In this document: positions 42,644 to 51,096 of the stretch, piece after piece
How the letters are laid out: every line of letters begins with the position of its first letter
Numbering within the stretch: the first letter of the stretch is position 1
Assembly (NCBI RefSeq): GCF_003610235.1
Contig: NZ_RAPR01000001.1
Coordinates: 248,001-312,000 of the forward strand
DNA: 64,000 bases
Direction of reading: 5' to 3'
Origin: Catellatospora citrea
GTDB lineage: Bacteria; Actinomycetota; Actinomycetes; Mycobacteriales; Micromonosporaceae
Program-made: the position numbers and the translations under genes
The notes under the pieces: model-generated
Database searches by the model: none
What the model saw: the letters and a program-made list of their open reading frames with translations, nothing else
Told to the model about the DNA's origin: nothing

Positions 42644-45600
42644 TCAGGGGATGCGGCTCAGGTCGGCGATGACGCCCTGGTACACGCGGATCTCGTCGAC
42701 GCTGCCCTGCCAGTGGTTGCTTGCGGCGCCCAGCGACCACATGCGGCCGAGGTTCACCGGGCCGTCGGCGCTCCATGGGCTGGTCACCGCGGCGGCGCCC
42801 TGCAGCGTGCCGTTGACGTACAGGCGCAGTTCGGCCCGCTGCGCGTCGTACACCGCGACGAGTTGCGTCCACGCGTCCCGGGCGGGCGCGGCCGTGGACT
42901 GCACGCGCACGCCCGAGCCGGACTGGCCGTCCGGCGCGCCGTAGACGGCCTGCCAGCGGCCGGCGGCCGCGTCGAACCGCAGGCCGATGCCGCACGACTG
43001 CACGCCCTGCTGGCAGAACACGGCCCGGTCGCCGGTCACCCCGGCGGGCAGGTACGCCCAGGCGGACACGGTGAACGACTGGTCGGTACGCAGCACCGGC
43101 TCGGCGGTCAGCGCGTGGTCGTCCACCCCGTCCAGGAGCATCCCGGTGCCGGTGTGCCCGGCCCCCGCGGGCGGGATCTGCGGGCCCCCCGGCTGCGGGA
43201 AGAAGTCCAGGTCGTGGGCCAGCGCAGAGGCGTCGTAGGTCGGGCCGGGCCCGACGTCGGACATGTCCCAGCGGGCCACCAGCGCGTTGCGCACCGGGTC
43301 GGCCAGCTCGGACACCTCGGTCGCGCTGATGACCCGTTCCCAGACCTCGACCTCCGCGATGCTGCCCGCGAACGCCGTGCCCGGCATGCCCTGCCCGATG
43401 TGCAGCGGCCCGTCGGCGTCCCACACGGTCACACCCGTGGCCGTGCCCTCCAGCGCCCCGTTGACGTACAGGCGCATCTCCCGGGTCGTCGCGTCGTAGA
43501 CCCCGGCCAGGTGTGTCCACACGTTCAGCCGCGGCGTGCTGGTCGAGATCGGACCGGGCCAGGCCGCCGGGTTGGCGGCGTCCGTGCTCGGCGCGGTCAT
43601 CTTCCACACGTTCCACGCCTGGGAGTACTCCAGCAGGAAGGCCCCGTTGTGCGCGCCGACCTGCGCCACCGCGGTGCTGCTGGCGGTGTTGACGCGCAGG
43701 TTCACCCAGGCCGCGACGCTGAAACTCTGGCTGGTGTCGGCCAGCACCGGTCCGGTGGTGGCCGCCACGTCGTCGATGCCGTCCAGGCGCAGCGCGGTGC
43801 GCCGGGCGCCGTCGTTGCCGGGCGCGATCCGGCCGCGCACGCCGAGCGTGCCACCGGTGAGCGTCGCGTCACGACCCTGCCCGGTGTCGTCGACGAGCAC
43901 GGTGCTGCCGGCCGGCTCGTCCAGCCGCCACCGGCCCAGTGCCGTGCTCTGCGCGGCGACGTAGAACTGGTAGATCCGGTTCGACTCGTTGCCCGCCCGG
44001 TCCACCGCCCGCACGTACAGGGTGCGCGGTCCCGACGAGGTCGGGGTCACGTCCACGCTCACGCTGCCGCCCACGGCCTGCGGCGTCGCGACCGTCGTCG
44101 GCGGGGAGGTGAAGCCCCACAGGAAGTGCTTGGTGTCGGCCGAGCTGCTGAACGTGAACCGCCCGGTCTTGCCCACCCCGCCGCAGGCCCCGCCGGCACA
44201 ACCGGTCGGGCCTTCCTTGTAGACGTCACCGGTGACCGTCGGCACGGCGGGCGGGGTCACGTCCACCTGCCACTCGCAGCTGCCGGGCACGCCGGTGACC
44301 TCGGAGGCCAGCGACGGCGTGTGCGACGGGGAGTCGTTGGACTGCGCCCGGAACGTGTACACGCCGCCGTCGGTCAGCGGCTGCGTGGTCAGCAGCGACG
44401 TGCCGCCGTTGGGCAGCCCGTCCTGGTAGCCGCCGGCCAGGTCGGTGAACGACGTGCCGTTCCACTGCGCGTAGGCGTACCAGACCTGCATGGTGTCGCC
44501 GTCGTTGTCGGTGACGTGGGCGCGCAGCGTCGGCGTCAGCGTCTTGACGAAGGGCCGGTTCGCGCCGGTCGCGCAGGCCTTGCCGTCCACGGTCAGGTTG
44601 TCCGGCTTGTTGGGCCGGGTGTTGTACGTGACGTGCAGCTTGAAGTCGTTGAGGAAGTAGCGCATGTAGCGCTCGGTGTGCCGGTCGTTGGTGCCCAGCA
44701 GGTCCTCGGCCGCGGCCACGCCGACGTAGTAGTAGTCCTGGCCGCCGTCGGCGAAGGCCTGCAGGTCGCCGATCAGGGTGCCGCTGGTCACCTCGAACGG
44801 CATGTTGGGCTCGCCGCAGTCGGCCTCGTTGGCGTGCACGCTGTTGCTGCCGAGCTTGACCCGCAGCGCCGGACCGGGCCACCCCTGGCGCGGCGTCGCG
44901 GAGATGCCGTCGGTGCGGTAGAAGTAGTTCGACCGGTTCTCGCCGCACTTCCAGGTGTGGTCCACCCGCCCGGCGATCTTCGCCGACAGGATCTGCCGGC
45001 CCCTGGCCTCGCTGACGGTGAACCGCAGGAACGTGCGGTACTGGTGGGTCGAGTCAGGGTCGTTGCCGACCCGCAGCGCGACCGCCGCCGGGTTCGGGTC
45101 ACCGGCCGCGATCTTCGAGTCCATGGTGTTGCCGTTCTGATTGTCCTCCGACGCGTACGCCCACTGCCCCACGCCGGAGATGAACAGCGGATCGATCTCG
45201 ATCGGGAACCGCGCCGCCGGATCGTCGAGCAGCGCCCGGTCCGGTGACAGCAGCAGCTGCCGCCCGGAGACCCGGCCGGTCACCGCCGCGACACGGCGCG
45301 GCGGCTCCCGGCCCAGGCCGATCAGCGCCAACTCCCGGCCGCTGCGTCCGACCGCCGGCGTGTCCCACATGACGGGCGCCTGCGCCGCGGCGACCTGCAA
45401 CTCCCCCACCCGGGCGCGCAGGCCCCCGTCCGGGGTGTGCTCCAGCACCGCGTCCCCGCCGACGACGTACCGCGCGTCCCGCACGCGCGGGTCGGCGGCC
45501 GCCTGCCGGGTGCGCACCCGCAGCAGGTGCACGAAACCTTCCGCGGTCGCGCGGACCACCAGGTCGGCTCCCGGCAGCACCTCCCGGTAGACGGCGCTGT

Positions 45601-46054
45601 CACCGGTCACCACCGGCGCGGGCAGCGCCGTGGGCCAGGACAGCGAGAACGTGTGCCCGTCGCGGCGCATCGTCACGAACGGCCCGGATCCCCCCGTGGA
45701 GAAGCGCACCTGCGCGGCGATCGCCGCGGGTGCCAGCTCCTGCCCGGTCCGGACCAGTGTCGGGTCGACGCTGCCCCACCTGCCGTCCAGCGTGCGGGCA
45801 CGCTGCGGCACCAGCGAGCTGACGACGGTACGGGTGCCGGACGGGTCGGCGTACACCTCGGCGTACTCGGTGCGCGCCGCCTCGATCTCCACCGGCCGGT
45901 CGCAGGCGGCGGCGAGCGCGGCCGCCTGCGCCGCCTCCGGTGCCGTCGGCTGCTCGGCACAGGCGGCCGGTGGCGCGGCCGGCGCGGCCGTCGCCGGCAG
46001 GGCCGGCAGCAGCAGCGCCGCGGCGCAGAAGTAAAAGAACAGACGACGCATCAT
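42644..46054 (-). CDS. Secreted LamG-domain protein, partner of the RHS protein
   Basis: A 1,136-residue exported protein. Residues 1-24 are a signal peptide (LPATAAP). A DNRLRE-like beta-sandwich region (about 300-540; YASEDNQNGNTMDSKI, YRTFLRFTVS) is followed by fibronectin/Ig-like modules and two LamG concanavalin-like domains (about 700-905 and 915-1136; SFSVAAWVNLRVNT, SFTVSAWAYLPAGV). LamG proteins bind carbohydrates or cell surfaces. Two start ATGs lie side by side; the upstream one is used here and neither has a strong ribosome site. The RHS gene follows 88 bp downstream. The pair recalls the frequent actinobacterial LamG/RHS arrangement of unknown purpose, perhaps surface display or interaction. 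Confidence 0.88.
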   Translation of the reverse strand: MMRRLFFYFCAAALLLPALPATAAPAAPPAACAEQPTAPEAAQAAALAAACDRPVEIEAARTEYAEVYADPSGTRTVVSSLVPQRARTLDGRWGSVDPTLVRTGQELAPAAIAAQVRFSTGGSGPFVTMRRDGHTFSLSWPTALPAPVVTGDSAVYREVLPGADLVVRATAEGFVHLLRVRTRQAAADPRVRDARYVVGGDAVLEHTPDGGLRARVGELQVAAAQAPVMWDTPAVGRSGRELALIGLGREPPRRVAAVTGRVSGRQLLLSPDRALLDDPAARFPIEIDPLFISGVGQWAYASEDNQNGNTMDSKIAAGDPNPAAVALRVGNDPDSTHQYRTFLRFTVSEARGRQILSAKIAGRVDHTWKCGENRSNYFYRTDGISATPRQGWPGPALRVKLGSNSVHANEADCGEPNMPFEVTSGTLIGDLQAFADGGQDYYYVGVAAAEDLLGTNDRHTERYMRYFLNDFKLHVTYNTRPNKPDNLTVDGKACATGANRPFVKTLTPTLRAHVTDNDGDTMQVWYAYAQWNGTSFTDLAGGYQDGLPNGGTSLLTTQPLTDGGVYTFRAQSNDSPSHTPSLASEVTGVPGSCEWQVDVTPPAVPTVTGDVYKEGPTGCAGGACGGVGKTGRFTFSSSADTKHFLWGFTSPPTTVATPQAVGGSVSVDVTPTSSGPRTLYVRAVDRAGNESNRIYQFYVAAQSTALGRWRLDEPAGSTVLVDDTGQGRDATLTGGTLGVRGRIAPGNDGARRTALRLDGIDDVAATTGPVLADTSQSFSVAAWVNLRVNTASSTAVAQVGAHNGAFLLEYSQAWNVWKMTAPSTDAANPAAWPGPISTSTPRLNVWTHLAGVYDATTREMRLYVNGALEGTATGVTVWDADGPLHIGQGMPGTAFAGSIAEVEVWERVISATEVSELADPVRNALVARWDMSDVGPGPTYDASALAHDLDFFPQPGGPQIPPAGAGHTGTGMLLDGVDDHALTAEPVLRTDQSFTVSAWAYLPAGVTGDRAVFCQQGVQSCGIGLRFDAAAGRWQAVYGAPDGQSGSGVRVQSTAAPARDAWTQLVAVYDAQRAELRLYVNGTLQGAAAVTSPWSADGPVNLGRMWSLGAASNHWQGSVDEIRVYQGVIADLSRIP

Positions 46055-46267
46055 GGCGCCCGGCCCCCACTGTCGCGAAAGGATGAATGCCGCGACAGCC
46101 TGCGGGAGGCCGGTTACTCGACGCCTACATCACGGTTGCACCGCAGGCCCGGCGTGGTGGGAGGCACGCTGCCCGGCTGCCGCACGTCGTGACCCTCGGC
46201 TCCGCGCCGCCGGTGGGCCGGCGCGACCCGAAAAGCGACTCGGTTTCGCATGTCCACATTGTCCGTC

Positions 46268-46336
46268 GTGACCTCGACAATCTGTGACGCAACGGCCAGC
46301 GGAATCGATATCCTGCTGCCAGGTGTGACCTCGACA
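46268..46336. repeat. Two direct 12-bp repeats in the divergent promoter region
   Basis: GTGACCTCGACA occurs at 46268-46279 and again at 46325-46336, 57 bp apart, between the LamG gene and the M6 protease gene. The helical spacing (about 5.4 turns) is compatible with a looped or cooperative regulator. The rest of 46055-46443 holds no supported gene. Confidence 0.45.
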
Positions 46337-46431
46337 GATCCCCATCCCGCGCCCTCTGCCGGCACGTTCGTGCTGCCCAGGTGACGCGAGCTTGGTGAAC
46401 CCACCCACCACACGCCGTCACCCGTTGTGCT

Positions 46432-46436
46432 GGAGG
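46432..46436 (+). promoter_or_regulatory. Ribosome binding site for the TTG start of the M6-like protease
   Basis: GGAGG lies seven bases before the TTG at 46444. No nearer ATG or GTG in frame fits the signal peptide, so this site fixes the start. Confidence 0.7.
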
Positions 46437-46443
46437 ATTCGTC

Positions 46444-49125
46444 TTGACCGACAACCCGGCCCCGTCCAGGGGCTCCAAGCCGCGCCGCAGCGGCCTACGC
46501 GGCCGCGTGCTGGCCGCCGTGTCCGCCGCCGCCGTCATGCTCGCCGGGCTCGTCCCGGCGAGCCCGGCCCAGGCCGCCCCCGATCCGTACCCGTTCCCCC
46601 TGCCGACCTTCAGCCACCCGGACAGCCCGCACTCGCCGCTGTTCCACGACCGCGGCGACACGCTCATCCCGCTGCTGGTGGTCTACGCGACGTTCAACGA
46701 CCTGACCACGAACGTCACCGAGAACGACATCCGCGACCGCTACTTCCCGATCTTCCAGTTCGGCACGGTCGCGGACTACTTCATCACGCACGACCTGGGC
46801 ATCCTCGTCCCCGCCGTCGAGTCGTTCGGCACCGCGGACAACGGCGTCGTCGTCGTCGACCTGGGTGCGTCCGGCCCCGGCATCGCGCAGGACGCCACCC
46901 AGCGCCGCCGCCGCATGATGGACCTCGCCGACCCGTTCGTCGACTTCGCCCGCTACGACACCGACAAGGACGGGTCGGTCGAGGACACCGAACTCGCCGT
47001 GGCCACGATCTTCACCTCGGGGCCGGCCAACGAGAACTGCGGGCAGACCCTGGGGGTCGCCGCCGGTGCCAAGCTCGACGGCAAGACCATCGCGTTCCGC
47101 ACCGCCGACAGCGCCACCGGCACCAACGAGATCACGATCGCGCACGAGCTCATGCACCAGCTCTACGACCTGTACGACCACTACGGCTACGGCGTGGGCA
47201 GCTGGGACATCGCGGGGCCGACCTGCGACGGGCCGGACCTGTGGTTCGAGCCGAACCTGTTCACGAAGCTGCACCTGGGCGGCCAGAAACCCGCCGTCAT
47301 CACCAGGGACGGCTATCACACCCCCTCCGACCTGTCCATCGCCACCACTTACCTGATCTACGACTACGAACGCGGCACCGACGACTACTTCCTCGTCGAG
47401 ACCCGCAACCCCCGGCCGGGCACCTACGACGAGGACGTGCCCGACAGCGGCGTGGTCATCTTCCGCGTCGACGAGCGCAACGTACGCAGCCCGCAGGAGA
47501 CCGTCCGCGGCGTCGAGCTGATGCGCCCCGACGGCACCCGCTCACCGGGCTGCATCGACGAGGACGTCGACGGCCGCAACGACGAGGACCCGGCGGACAG
47601 CATGGACAACGACGGGGACGGCCGCACCGACGAGGACGTGCCCGAGAACCCCGTCACCTGCGACGGCGGCAACGACACCGACGCGTGGGACCCGACCGAC
47701 AACCGCACGCCGCAGCGGACCATGGACCGGCCGTGGGCCGACGGCACCCCGGCCAAGGTCGCGGTGCGGGCCATCGGCCGCCCGTTCTTCGCCGACACCG
47801 CCGGCAACGTCTACTACAACCAGGTCTACTTCGACGTACGCGGCCCCGGCGTCCTCGTCGACCCCGCCGACGCGCTGGGCAACGCCCCGCGCCCGAGGCT
47901 CGTGCTGGGCAGCACCACCGACCTGACCTACACCGTCCGCAACACCGGCGAGACGACCGACACGTTCGACTTCACCGAGCTGGTGTCCTCCACCTGGACG
48001 GCGACCACGCAGCGGCTGACCCTGGCCCCGCAGCAGCAGACGACCGTCACCATCCGGGTCACCGTGCCCGCCGACGAGCGCGTCGGGCCGCACAGCCTGT
48101 TCGCCCGGGGTCGCAGCACCACCGACAGCGACGTCCGCACCGACTACCAGTTCCTGGCCGACGTCGTACGGCGGCCGCTGACGCTGCACTACACCGGCGC
48201 CACGGCCGTGGACTACTCGGACACCGCAGCCCTGTCGGCCGTCGTGCGCGACGGCATCACCAACGACCCGGTGGCCGGCAAGCAGGTCACCTTCACCGTC
48301 GCCGGGCAGGAGCTGACAGCCACCAGCGGCACCGACGGCGTCGCCACCGTCAGCTGGCCCGCCGACCGGGCGCCGGGCTCCTACCCGGTGCAGGTGCGCG
48401 CACCCGAGAGCGGCCCGCACGAGGCGGCCTCGACCGGCGCGACACTGACCGTCGAACCCGAGAACGTCACCGTCGCGGTCGGCGGCAGCCTCAACCAGCC
48501 CGCGGGGACCGGGCAGCTGACCCTCCAGGCGACCCAGGAGGCCGACGGCCGGCCCGGCGATCTCACCAGGCTCGCCGCGCGGGTCACCCTGACCCCGACG
48601 CTGACGGGCACCACCAGGACGTACGACACGACGTTCGACGCGACCGGCCGCGCCACCGTGACCCTCGGCGCCCCGGCCGACCTGTGGCGCGCCCGCATCG
48701 AGGTGCGCGGCGACTACTTCACCGGCCCTGCCGCCGACGCCGAACTCGTGCTGTTCGACCCCGACGGCAGCGTGCAGGGCACCGGCCGCGGCGACGACCA
48801 GAACGGCGACCGCGTACGGCTCACCTCGTCACTGAGCTACCAGGGCAATACGCCGCGGGGCTCGCTGCGCTTCGACGAGGGCGCGCGCACGTTCACGGCC
48901 GGCACGGTGCGGTGGCTGGTCGTCGCCGGCGACCGGGCCGTGTTCGAGGCCACCGGGCAGTTCGGCGGCGTGCCCGCCGTGCTGCGCGGCACCGCCGCCG
49001 ACGCGGGCAACCCCGGCCGGGACGGTGACGCCTTCTCGGTGCGCATCACGGCGGCCGCGGGCGGCTCGTTGCTGTACGAGTCGGGCCAGGTCGAACTCGA
49101 CAACGGCAACCTGAAAGTCGGGTAG
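46444..49125 (+). CDS. Secreted M6-like zinc metalloprotease
   Basis: An 893-residue exported protein. The signal peptide ends at SPAQA (about 45). The catalytic zinc motif is HELMHQLYDLYD (about 233-244), which fits the HExxH-x-x-G/Q-x-x-D form of M6 immune-inhibitor-A proteases. An EF-hand-like DTDKDGSVED (about 171) and a stretch of calcium-loop repeats (about 371-400; DEDVDGRNDED, DNDGDGRTDED) are inserted near the catalytic domain. Ig-like modules make up about 480-893. It starts at a TTG with a good Shine-Dalgarno. It probably degrades extracellular protein, with calcium-stabilised folding. It is divergent from the LamG-RHS operon and ends in a terminator. Confidence 0.85.
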   Translation: MTDNPAPSRGSKPRRSGLRGRVLAAVSAAAVMLAGLVPASPAQAAPDPYPFPLPTFSHPDSPHSPLFHDRGDTLIPLLVVYATFNDLTTNVTENDIRDRYFPIFQFGTVADYFITHDLGILVPAVESFGTADNGVVVVDLGASGPGIAQDATQRRRRMMDLADPFVDFARYDTDKDGSVEDTELAVATIFTSGPANENCGQTLGVAAGAKLDGKTIAFRTADSATGTNEITIAHELMHQLYDLYDHYGYGVGSWDIAGPTCDGPDLWFEPNLFTKLHLGGQKPAVITRDGYHTPSDLSIATTYLIYDYERGTDDYFLVETRNPRPGTYDEDVPDSGVVIFRVDERNVRSPQETVRGVELMRPDGTRSPGCIDEDVDGRNDEDPADSMDNDGDGRTDEDVPENPVTCDGGNDTDAWDPTDNRTPQRTMDRPWADGTPAKVAVRAIGRPFFADTAGNVYYNQVYFDVRGPGVLVDPADALGNAPRPRLVLGSTTDLTYTVRNTGETTDTFDFTELVSSTWTATTQRLTLAPQQQTTVTIRVTVPADERVGPHSLFARGRSTTDSDVRTDYQFLADVVRRPLTLHYTGATAVDYSDTAALSAVVRDGITNDPVAGKQVTFTVAGQELTATSGTDGVATVSWPADRAPGSYPVQVRAPESGPHEAASTGATLTVEPENVTVAVGGSLNQPAGTGQLTLQATQEADGRPGDLTRLAARVTLTPTLTGTTRTYDTTFDATGRATVTLGAPADLWRARIEVRGDYFTGPAADAELVLFDPDGSVQGTGRGDDQNGDRVRLTSSLSYQGNTPRGSLRFDEGARTFTAGTVRWLVVAGDRAVFEATGQFGGVPAVLRGTAADAGNPGRDGDAFSVRITAAAGGSLLYESGQVELDNGNLKVG

Positions 49126-49137
49126 CCCGCAAGGCTG

Positions 49138-49168
49138 AAGGGGCGCCCTCAGGATGAGGGCGCCCCTT
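49138..49168. terminator. Bidirectional terminator with a 13-bp stem
   Basis: Arms 49138-49150 and 49156-49168 pair perfectly around a 5-nt loop, with A tracts on one side and T on the other. It serves the converging protease and alpha/beta-hydrolase genes. Confidence 0.85.
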
Positions 49169-49181
49169 TCGCTGTCACCGA

Positions 49182-50042
49182 TCAGGCCGTCGCGCGGGCG
49201 GCGGTCTCGATCAGCTTGGTGACCGCGTCCGGCGCCGTGACGAGGGACAGGTGGCCGGCGTCGACCTTCACCACGTGTGCTTTCGCGTGCGTGGCCATCG
49301 ACAGCTGCGTCGCCGGGGTGATCAGCTTGTCCTGGGTGCCGATGAGGGCCCAGGACGGGATCGACGCCCACGCCGGTGCGCCGGAGTGCTCGCCCAGCGC
49401 GACCAGCGAGGTCGGGCTCTGCGATGCGGCGAGCACCGCGATCTGCGACTTCGACAGGCCGCCGCCCAGCGCCGCTGCGAACACGTCCGGCAGCAGGTAG
49501 GTGTCGTAGATGCCGGCCGGGGCACCCGGGTACGGGAGGAGTTTGAACACCGACGCGGGGTTGGTCCCGGCGGGTGCGAGCACGGAATCGGCGCTGGTGA
49601 GCTCGGCCACGCTCTGGTCGGCGTCGGGGATGTAGGCGTCCACATAGACCAGCGCCTTGACGTTGGCATTGCCGGTGGCCGCGTTGGTGATGACCGCGCC
49701 GCCGTACGAATGTCCGACAAGGATGACCGGCCCGGTGATCCCGCCGAGGAACGAGCGCAGGTAGTCGGCGTCGCTGGACAGGCCGCGCAGCGGGTTCGGC
49801 GCGACGACCACCGGGTAACCGTCGTGCTGCAGCCGGCTCACCTCGCCCGACCAGCTGGACGCGTCGGCCCACGCTCCGTGCACGAGCACGACGGTCGGTT
49901 TGGCCGGCGCGGGACGCGAATGGTGGGCGTCCACGACGTGGCTCGTCGAGGCCTGCGCGGTGCCGATGCCGACACCGCTCAGGGTGAGGGCGCCGATGGC
50001 CACGGCTGCGTAGGCGAGGCCGCGGCGGAAGGACAGTCTCAT
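49182..50042 (-). CDS. Secreted alpha/beta hydrolase
   Basis: A 286-residue hydrolase. The signal peptide ends at AQA (about 30). VVLVHGAWADASSW is the oxyanion region; the nucleophile Ser is in GHSYGG, and the C-terminal GTQDKLITP (Asp) and VDAGHLSLVTAP (His) complete the triad. This is the short-chain esterase / salicylate-esterase-like group. The ATG at 50042 has AAAGGAA 7 nt upstream; the longer frame is a shadow in the next gene. It lies 11 bp downstream of the haloperoxidase-like gene and would be co-expressed with it. The substrate is not known. Confidence 0.9.
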   Translation of the reverse strand: MRLSFRRGLAYAAVAIGALTLSGVGIGTAQASTSHVVDAHHSRPAPAKPTVVLVHGAWADASSWSGEVSRLQHDGYPVVVAPNPLRGLSSDADYLRSFLGGITGPVILVGHSYGGAVITNAATGNANVKALVYVDAYIPDADQSVAELTSADSVLAPAGTNPASVFKLLPYPGAPAGIYDTYLLPDVFAAALGGGLSKSQIAVLAASQSPTSLVALGEHSGAPAWASIPSWALIGTQDKLITPATQLSMATHAKAHVVKVDAGHLSLVTAPDAVTKLIETAARATA

Positions 50043-50053
50043 GGTGTTTCCTT

Positions 50054-50887
50054 TCACTGCTGGAAGAAGTCGAGCAGGGCGGCGTTGACCTGATCGGCGT
50101 GGGTCCAGGCGATGGCGTGCGGCCCGCCCTCGATGACGAGCAGCCTGGTGTCCCCGAGGAAGGCGGGCAGTCGCTGGCCGGTCACCGCCAGGGGCAGGAT
50201 TCGGTCCTGGTCGCCCTGGATCACGAGCACCGGCACGTCGATCTTGGACAGGTCTTCCCGGAAGTCGGTGAGCCAGGTGGGGATGCAGGCCACCGCGGCG
50301 ACGGGGGATCCGGCGACGGCCACGTTCAGACTGGCCTGGAAGGCCTCGTCGCTGACCAGCGTCCCGCCGTAGACGTCGAGGTTGTAGAACTTCTCCAGGA
50401 ACTGCTGGAGCCACACCTCCCGGTCCGCCCGGGCGGCCTGGAGGAACCCGTCGAACAACGACTGCGGCGCGCCCTCGGGGTTGTCATCCGTACGCAGCAG
50501 GAACGGCGGGATCGGCGACAGCAGCACCGCCTTCGCGACCCGGCCTGTGCCGTGGCGACCCAGGTACCGCGTGACGTCGCCGCTCCCCATCGAGTGACCG
50601 ACGAGGATGGCGTCGCGTACGTCCAGTTCGGTGAGCAACAGGTTCAGATCGCCGGCGAACGTGTCGTAGTCGTACCCGGTCGCGGGCCGGCTTGACTCGC
50701 CCCAGCCCCGCCGGTCGTACGTGATGACGCGGTAACCTGCGGCGAGTAGTGCGGGGACCTGCCTCTCCCAGGCCCGCCCGCTGAGCGGGTAGCCGTGGCT
50801 GAGCACCACCGGCGTCCCGGTGCCGTGGTCCTCGTAGTAGATTTCGATCCGGTCGGCGTCTTCTGTGCCAACGGTGAGATGGGGCAT
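50054..50887 (-). CDS. Alpha/beta hydrolase of the non-heme haloperoxidase type
   Basis: A 277-residue cytoplasmic hydrolase. The order LSHGYPLSGRAWERQ, YDRRGWGESSRP and the nucleophile in GHSMGSG are those of bacterial cofactor-free haloperoxidases/perhydrolases; the Asp lies in IQGDQDRILP and the His in EGGPHAIAWTH. Such enzymes hydrolyse esters and, with acetate and H2O2, form peracids. The ATG at 50887 has AAGGAG 8 nt upstream. It is the first gene of a two-gene operon and is divergent from the second AfsR-type regulator. H2O2 made by the galactose-oxidase-like protein is a possible but unproven link. Confidence 0.9.
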   Translation of the reverse strand: MPHLTVGTEDADRIEIYYEDHGTGTPVVLSHGYPLSGRAWERQVPALLAAGYRVITYDRRGWGESSRPATGYDYDTFAGDLNLLLTELDVRDAILVGHSMGSGDVTRYLGRHGTGRVAKAVLLSPIPPFLLRTDDNPEGAPQSLFDGFLQAARADREVWLQQFLEKFYNLDVYGGTLVSDEAFQASLNVAVAGSPVAAVACIPTWLTDFREDLSKIDVPVLVIQGDQDRILPLAVTGQRLPAFLGDTRLLVIEGGPHAIAWTHADQVNAALLDFFQQ

Positions 50888-51096
50888 GCGCGCGCTCCTT
50901 GGGCTTGAGTTCCAGGCTGGCAACCCTGCCGAAGGTACGGATGTGGCGCAGTCTCGCGAATCGCCCGAATCACGTAGTCCTGGTGTTCGTCGACCAGCTC
51001 GACGGACAGCGAGACATGGGGATGCGAGGCCCGGGACGAGCCGCAGTTTGGGCGGAAAAGCGAAGCTGGTCCCCCTCTCACACTAGGATTTCATTC

